A DNA stretch of 64,000 bases, taken from contig JACVTC010000117.1 of assembly GCA_016946835.1 (NCBI GenBank), positions 19,501 through 83,500 of the forward strand. Direction: 5' to 3'. Shown here piece by piece: positions 58,701-64,000 of the stretch; position 1 is the first letter of the stretch; every line of letters starts with the position of its first letter. The notes under the pieces were generated by a model that saw only the letters and a program-made list of their open reading frames with translations, had not been told where the DNA came from and did not search any database. Source of the DNA: Neocallimastix lanati (nom. inval.) (lineage: Eukaryota > Neocallimastigomycota > Neocallimastigomycetes > Neocallimastigales > Neocallimastigaceae). A program made the position numbers and the translations under genes.

Positions 58701-59627
58701 GATAATAATTCCACAAGTTTATATTTTTATTTTTTTTCCAAATTAAAAAAAGAGCTCAGTATAAAAAAGTATATGTAATTATTATTATTTTGAATTGTAA
58801 AAAGAAATAAATGAAATAATAATAATTATTATTAAAAATTTTTAGAAAGTAAAAACTAAAAATAACTAAAAAATAAAAAAAAAAGAAAAACAAAGAAAAA
58901 AAAAAAGTAAAAAGAAATAAGAATTTTAAATAAATGTTGTATAAAAGAAAAAGTTGTAAATAAAAAGAAAAATATTAGTAAAAATATATATATAGTAAAT
59001 ATGTATATAACACGAAAGTAAAAAAGTAAAAAAAAAAAAAAACAATACCAAAATTTTAATTATAGTTTATATTTATTTTAGTTGTTAAAAATAGTTTAAT
59101 AAAATATTTATTTAATTTATTTTAATAATTACTCAAATTATTTATTTTTAGTATATTAAATTTTTTAGAAATTACATAAAAAAAATACAAATAATATTTA
59201 CCAACAGTAAAATAAATACTTCTTATTTATATAAATAATATTTTTATATTTTTATTTAAAAAGAAAAAATTTGTATATTTTATTATTATTATTTATTTAT
59301 TTATTAAATTAAACAAAAAAATTTTTTTTTTTTTTTTTTTATAAATTCTTTGTTAATATTAATAAATATATTTTTTAATTAATATTTTTTTGTAATAGAA
59401 AAAAATGTTATTAATATTTAAGTTTATTTATTAAACAAGACAAATAATTAAAAAAAAAAAATTGTAAAATTATAAATAATAATAATAGTTATTTAATACT
59501 AATTAATATTTTATCAATTTATTAAAGTAGTTGTAATATAAAATATTACTTGTGATTGTTTTAATTATTTATTAAAATATTTGTAAAATTAATTTTTAAT
59601 TTGTAAAAGCAAAAACAAGAAAAAAAA

Positions 59628-61121
59628 ATGGCAATGGGTTGTAAATACTATTCTTATTTTTCTTCTAGAACCCCGTTTGATGATGTTCAAATTATATTAA
59701 ATAAGATAAATTTTGAAAAGTCAATATCAAAGTCATATCAAGAAAAGATGAAGTATCAAAACCTTTACAGTGCATCAAAAACTAGTAAAATAAGTAATCA
59801 AAATGATTTTTGTACTGTAGGAGATCATAAGGAAAATGATTTTAATTTTGCTCAATACCAAGGTCAAATACAACTTAAAAAAGTGAATGCTTTTCATATT
59901 CAGCAACAACAAGAAAAATATCTTGAATATTTATTTGCAAAGGAAAAAAATTTAACAATGAAAAATCAAAACTCAAACAATATTAATGAATGGTTATTTA
60001 CAAAATTTAATAATAACTATTCAGAAGTTTATTGCAAAATGTTTCCAAATGTAAATAAAAACCAAAGTCAAGATAATAAAATATTGAAGCATGCTTATTT
60101 GGAGGAAGATGACAAGAAAAAAACAAAAAGTTTAAAGAAAACAACTCAACAATTTGTATATCCATACTTAAATGAAAAATTAAAGCGTTGTAATTCTTTT
60201 AAATATATGTATAATCATAAATTTAACGCTGAATTTTTAAGTAAATATGAACTAATAGATGAACTTGGTAGTGGGGGATTTGGTTTTGTTCTTTTAGCAA
60301 AAGAAATTGAAAGTCAAAAGAATGTTGCAGTTAAATTTATTTTCAAAAATAAAGTACCAAGGTCAGCTTGGGTTCCTGATGAAAAAGAAGGTTTTATTCC
60401 AATGGAATGTTTTATAATGAAGCAGATTGATCATCCAAATATTGTAAAATATCTAGGTAGTTATTCTGATTCCAAATTATTTTATATTGTTATGGAACTT
60501 CATGGTAATACTTGGGCCACTGATGATGAAAGCATCAATAACAATACTAATGGTGGCCAAGTGGAATATCAAAATTCAATGGATTTATTCGAATGTATTG
60601 AATCGAGAGCCATGAGATTTACTGAAAAACAAGCAAAATATATTTTTAAACAAATTTTTGAAGCTGTATGTTATCTTTATAATCATGGAATCGTTCATCG
60701 TGATCTAAAGGATGAGAATATATTAATTGATAAACAATTTAATATAAAATTAGCAGATTTTGGGGCTGCTTCTTATATAAGAAATTATCATAAAAATAAT
60801 GCCTATTTTGTAAATAATTTTTTAGGTACTCTTGCTTATGCACCACCAGAAGTACTTAAAGGGGAACAATTTGGTACAATTGCTCAAGAAGTATTTTCTT
60901 TGGGTTCAATATTGTATTTATTGATTTTTGGTGAAATACCTTTCAGAAGTCCTGAAGAAACCCTATTTTCAAATAATATTTATATGAATGCTCCAAAAAA
61001 TGTAAGTTGTTCTCAAGAAATATTGAATTTAATAGAATGGATGCTTCAAAAAAGACCAGAAGATCGTCCATCATTGAATTCAATATTAAATCACCCATGG
61101 ATGAAAAGCAAAACTATATAA
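59628..61121 (+). CDS. PAS-kinase-type serine/threonine protein kinase without PAS domain
   Basis: This is an intact intronless gene of 497 residues. The N-terminal 200 residues are basic, Asn/Gln/Lys-rich and show no recognisable domain. The kinase domain (about 207-494) has the glycine loop GSGGFG (214-219), VAVK with Lys236, the helix-C Glu260, the catalytic loop HRDLKDEN (357-364), DFG (377-379) and APPE (405-408). The sequence between VAVKFIFKNKV and PMECFIM, with a Trp and a Gly-Phe-Ile turn, and the LHG segment in the hinge resemble PAS kinase (PASK/Psk). That family couples nutrient status to glycogen and wall glucan synthesis in yeast. The usual Asp of subdomain IX is Glu421 (QEVFSLG), which also fits human-type PASK. 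No PAS domain is visible. Other CAMK-like kinases remain possible. Start is the first ATG after an A-rich leader. Confidence 0.85.
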   Translation: MAMGCKYYSYFSSRTPFDDVQIILNKINFEKSISKSYQEKMKYQNLYSASKTSKISNQNDFCTVGDHKENDFNFAQYQGQIQLKKVNAFHIQQQQEKYLEYLFAKEKNLTMKNQNSNNINEWLFTKFNNNYSEVYCKMFPNVNKNQSQDNKILKHAYLEEDDKKKTKSLKKTTQQFVYPYLNEKLKRCNSFKYMYNHKFNAEFLSKYELIDELGSGGFGFVLLAKEIESQKNVAVKFIFKNKVPRSAWVPDEKEGFIPMECFIMKQIDHPNIVKYLGSYSDSKLFYIVMELHGNTWATDDESINNNTNGGQVEYQNSMDLFECIESRAMRFTEKQAKYIFKQIFEAVCYLYNHGIVHRDLKDENILIDKQFNIKLADFGAASYIRNYHKNNAYFVNNFLGTLAYAPPEVLKGEQFGTIAQEVFSLGSILYLLIFGEIPFRSPEETLFSNNIYMNAPKNVSCSQEILNLIEWMLQKRPEDRPSLNSILNHPWMKSKTI

Positions 61122-61514
61122 AATAAGTTAACTTTATATTCGCAATATTATCACCTCAAATGATTATCATTCGCATTAAGAAAGTAAATCAAAATCACAT
61201 AAACATGAAAAAAAATTTTTATAATGTAATTTTTTTTAACATTAATTTTTTCATTTCTTTTTTCAATGATATCCAAATATCAATGATATCCTAATACAAA
61301 AGATTTGTTTTTTATTTTATTTAATTTTTTTTTATCTTTAAAAAAAAAAAAATAATAAAATAACATAAAAATATGTTGATAATTAATTATTGATATAAAT
61401 CTTTTGTAAAAATTTATCTTTTAACCCTAGTAGAAAAAAGAAAAACAAAATTATTCATATAAAACAAATCGTAGTATACCTAAAACTATAACAAAAACAA
61501 TCAACCAACCAAAC

Positions 61515-61558
<44 letters not shown>

Positions 61559-62379
61559 AATATATATATTGTAAATAATATTGTAGTCTTGTAAAAGAAA
61601 TACCCTCATGTTCCATATTCATATCTTTATTTTAAATTTTCTTTTATATAAAATTATCTTTTTTTTTTATTATTTTATATATATATATATATATTTTATT
61701 TTTTAGTAAATAAGTGTATATATAGTTATATATATTATATATATACATTAATAAATAATTTTGAAAATCTTATCAAAACAATAATAAAACAATATCTATC
61801 TATTTATTATCTATAAATATAATATGTATTATTTTATTTTTCCTTTTTTTTAAATAAAATTACTTTATCATAACTTACAAATACTTAACCTTAATTTATT
61901 TTATGAAATACATCTAATTTTATTGTATTATTTAGTTTTTTTATTTTTTTTTTATTAATAATTAATTTAATAATTAATAATTATTATAAATAAATTATAA
62001 ATTAAACAAAATCAATAAAATTATAAATAAAATATATATATTATACATAAATTTTTTAAAAAAAAAAAAAAATAAATAAATAAGTAATAAAATAAATTAT
62101 ATACAATAGTTCGTGTTACATAAAAATGATTTTTATTAAATTCAAATCGTTCATTTTGTTTTTAAGAGTATAGAAATTCAATTTTTGATGATCTTTCTTG
62201 TTGTTCAAGGGAGAGTATAGTGGATAGCATACTATTTATTTTAAAGATGTTAGTTCTTTGTTTTATTATTTTAGATTTAACTGGTAATAGTAAGTTCCTC
62301 ATTAAAGGGAACTCTTCTTCTATTTTTGGTTATAATTCTGTTTTTCTTTGTGCTAATTCCAGCCTATATCAAGTGTACT
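61122..62379. other. Noncoding spacer after the kinase gene
   Basis: Contents: a 3' untranslated region, a 36-nt poly(A) run (61520-61555), TA repeats and AAAT words. From about 62140 the composition is less extreme and may be old transposon-derived sequence, but I could not assign it. Confidence 0.4.
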
Positions 62380-62525
62380 AATTGCAGATTTCTGTGATTC
62401 TGATGAATTCGATGTTTATCCTTTCTAAGATGGCTTCTAGTACTAAGAAAGAAAATTGGAATACTATAAGACTGTTGAAAGTGAACCTGATGTTTTATAT
62501 TATTTTAAACTGGATATGTAGTAAC
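62380..62525 (+). pseudogene. Small decayed coding remnant, family unknown
   Basis: One frame reads SSVLIADFCDSDEFDVYPF, stop, DGF, stop, Y, stop, ERKLEYYKTVESEPDVLYY and FKLDM. The acidic, protein-like composition around three stops (which could be former Glu, Gln or Trp codons) suggests an old exon or transposon ORF. It lies 600 bp upstream of a decayed LINE in the same orientation and might be its N-terminal part, but there is no similarity to the N-terminus of the LINE at the left edge. Confidence 0.3.
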
Positions 62526-62966
62526 ATTAGAGTTGTATAATTTATAATATCATGTAGTTTCTTCATATTATCATTGTAATGAATCTATTGTATTTTTTAC
62601 TTTAGCATTATTTTGTATATGTATTTTTCTATAGTATTATTTAAACTCTTATGTTGCTATTGTAAATTGGATATGTAGGAGATTGATTCACACCAAAGCT
62701 TGTGCTTATGACTCTTATTTAACTGATGGGAATCTTTTTTTAGTCTTTCAATAGTAACATTTTATTTACCCTTTCATTTTAATTTATATATGATTAACTT
62801 TATTGAAAATTATTACTTTAATCAAAGCTTTACTAAATCAAATAGAAAATCAAATAAATTAAAAAAAAAAAAAAATTATTCATTATAATAAAATTCATAT
62901 GTTGTTTATTTTACTTATATATTTTTCAGTTTCTTCACAAAGAAAAAAAACTCATATTATTTTAAT

Positions 62967-63003
<37 letters not shown>

Positions 63004-63109
63004 TTCTATATTTTTTTTTTATATTTTTATTTATATTTATATTTCTTAGTTTTTGATATTTTAGTTTTTATTAATTTCATTTTTTAATCAATTTGTAATT
63101 TATAGTTTA
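62526..63109. other. Noncoding spacer upstream of decayed LINE
   Basis: A+T-rich sequence with poly(T) near 62969-62998. No gene is recognised. Confidence 0.4.
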
Positions 63110-64000
63110 TTATGGATTCGTTGGGGTTCTTGAGGTGCTTCAACACGATTTTTAAACCATTATTCCTATGTTTTCAGAAAACAGGTGATTGTACCAATGA
63201 TGCTAGAAATCCATGTAAAGTAGCACTTCCCAACAACAAATATTTCTAGTAAAGAATGGATCCAAATACGCCAGGTTGTAAAGGTATATATCTTAGGTAT
63301 TATGTCTCATGTCAAGCAGTACTTGAAGATAATTCCTATACTTATCTTGTTTCTTTAACAACATACAGTTTATTGAATCACTCTTAAGTGTTCTGTTAGT
63401 AATGTCTATATTCCCACTAAGAAACCCTCATTACAAGTCTGATATGCATTTTCAGAAGTTTTCACATGACTTCAGAATCACACTAATCATCCATCAATTC
63501 TTCTTGAAGACTTTAACATGAGCACCGCTGATTTACAAGATAAATTAACGAACAGTAATCTTGGTAATTGGTTTATTCTTCCGATTAATGGTTTCTCCTA
63601 TTTCATGGACTAGAGGTAAATATTCATCAGGTATTAATCTAGCATTAGTCAACTCAAGTATACTGGATAAAATATCAAGTGCTTATTTTGTTGATTATTT
63701 TTTTGTATCTGATCATAAACCTCTCATAGTTTATTGCAAGAAAACTACCACAGATGAATCATTTTTGTTACCATAAAAAAAAAAAAAAAAAAAAAAAAAA
63801 TTGTTAGATGGGATCGGTATAAATGTCTTGAATAAAAGAAAGAAATATGTCATCACAATAAATTTGAGATTCTTAGTGAAGAAATAGGAAATGAAGAACT
63901 TTCAATAGATTGTGTAATTGAAAAGTTCATTTCCACTACTAATTCCATTGCTAATAATATATCGATTACATCTTCAACAGAAATCAGAAAAGCGAATTTT
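63110..64000 (+). mobile_element. Decayed LINE, endonuclease half, runs off window
   Basis: Translation across frames matches the endonuclease of the left-edge LINE in order. It starts with KPLFLCFQKTGDCT (63154-63195) and CKVALPNNKYF, then GCKGIYLRYYVSCQAVLEDN (63276-63330). After it come SNVYIPTKK, HPSILLEDFNMS, and SPISWTRGKYSSG with FVSDHKPLIVYCKK (63588-63740). RWDRYKCLE and STTNSIANNISITSSTEIRK (63805-63995) close the visible part. Several stops and frameshifts are present and a poly(A) run (63776-63800) interrupts it. The GDFN aspartate region reads EDFN, another loss. The reverse transcriptase half would lie beyond the window. Confidence 0.8.

Larger units (their letters stand above)
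53087..59627. other. 6.5-kb gene-free spacer
   Basis: I see no supportable gene. Contents include poly(A)/poly(T) runs, a TAAAA/TTAAATAAAA patch with a diverged composite-repeat core (54120-54235), an ATT array (54580-54610), and a TTATTTA array (55603-55735). Repetitive TAATAAA words also occur around 56220-56350. The right end should carry the promoter of the kinase gene. Confidence 0.6.

Overview
The window is a very A+T-rich eukaryotic nuclear sequence. Intergenic DNA is almost entirely A and T, with long poly(A)/poly(T) runs and dense short tandem repeats. The protein genes are fungal in flavour, have short GT..AG introns, all end in TAA, and are rich in Asn and Lys. Base composition, Asn homopolymers, ankyrin and aspzincin proteins, and abundant decayed LINE and Mutator-type elements together suggest an anaerobic gut fungus (Neocallimastigomycota). 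This is an inference from style and gene content; no marker gene proves it.

Layout. 1-4140 (minus): a nearly intact APE-type LINE retrotransposon, broken by one nonsense codon and one frameshift, its 3' end beyond the window. 4540-5083: a relatively GC-rich structured patch abutting a 313-bp LINE fragment. 5893-7857 (minus): cytosolic HSP70. 7858-14280: noncoding, with minisatellites, large inverted repeats and a 124-bp tandem duplication. 14281-16731 (plus): ankyrin-repeat protein. 17658-18305 (minus): decayed gene for a basic/acidic low-complexity protein. 19434-29126 (plus): an 11-exon gene that I assemble as the RNA polymerase I core factor Rrn7/TAF1B, carrying an exceptional Asn-rich C-terminal tail of about 1,850 residues. 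29127-33192: repeats. 33193-34782 (minus): a four-exon EFM7/NNT1-type protein methyltransferase. 34783-42176: repeats, including a pure 520-bp TAAAA array. 42177-44531 (plus): secreted repeat-rich aspzincin (M35) metalloprotease. 45180-47340 (plus): decayed LINE. 49111-49455: tandem duplication. 49941-50390 (minus): SINE-like retroposon. 50944-52388 (plus): decayed FLYWCH/MULE transposase. 52440-53090: a higher-order minisatellite and a foldback. 59628-61121 (plus): PAS-kinase-type Ser/Thr kinase without a PAS domain. 62380-62525: small coding remnant. 63110-64000 (plus): decayed LINE endonuclease half running off the end.

The living genes (HSP70, Rrn7, EFM7-like, PASK-like kinase, ankyrin protein, secreted protease) are unlinked eukaryotic genes, not an operon or cluster. 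Two functional echoes exist: Rrn7 (rRNA transcription) and EFM7 (modification of translation elongation factor eEF1A) both act in ribosome production or protein synthesis, and PAS kinases are nutrient-status regulators. The most notable observations are the giant Rrn7 tail, whose stop codon lies inside a microsatellite, and a dispersed repeat core always embedded in TAAAA arrays. Many frame breaks in the pseudogenes fall on homopolymers or dinucleotide runs, so sequencing error is a competing explanation for some lesions.
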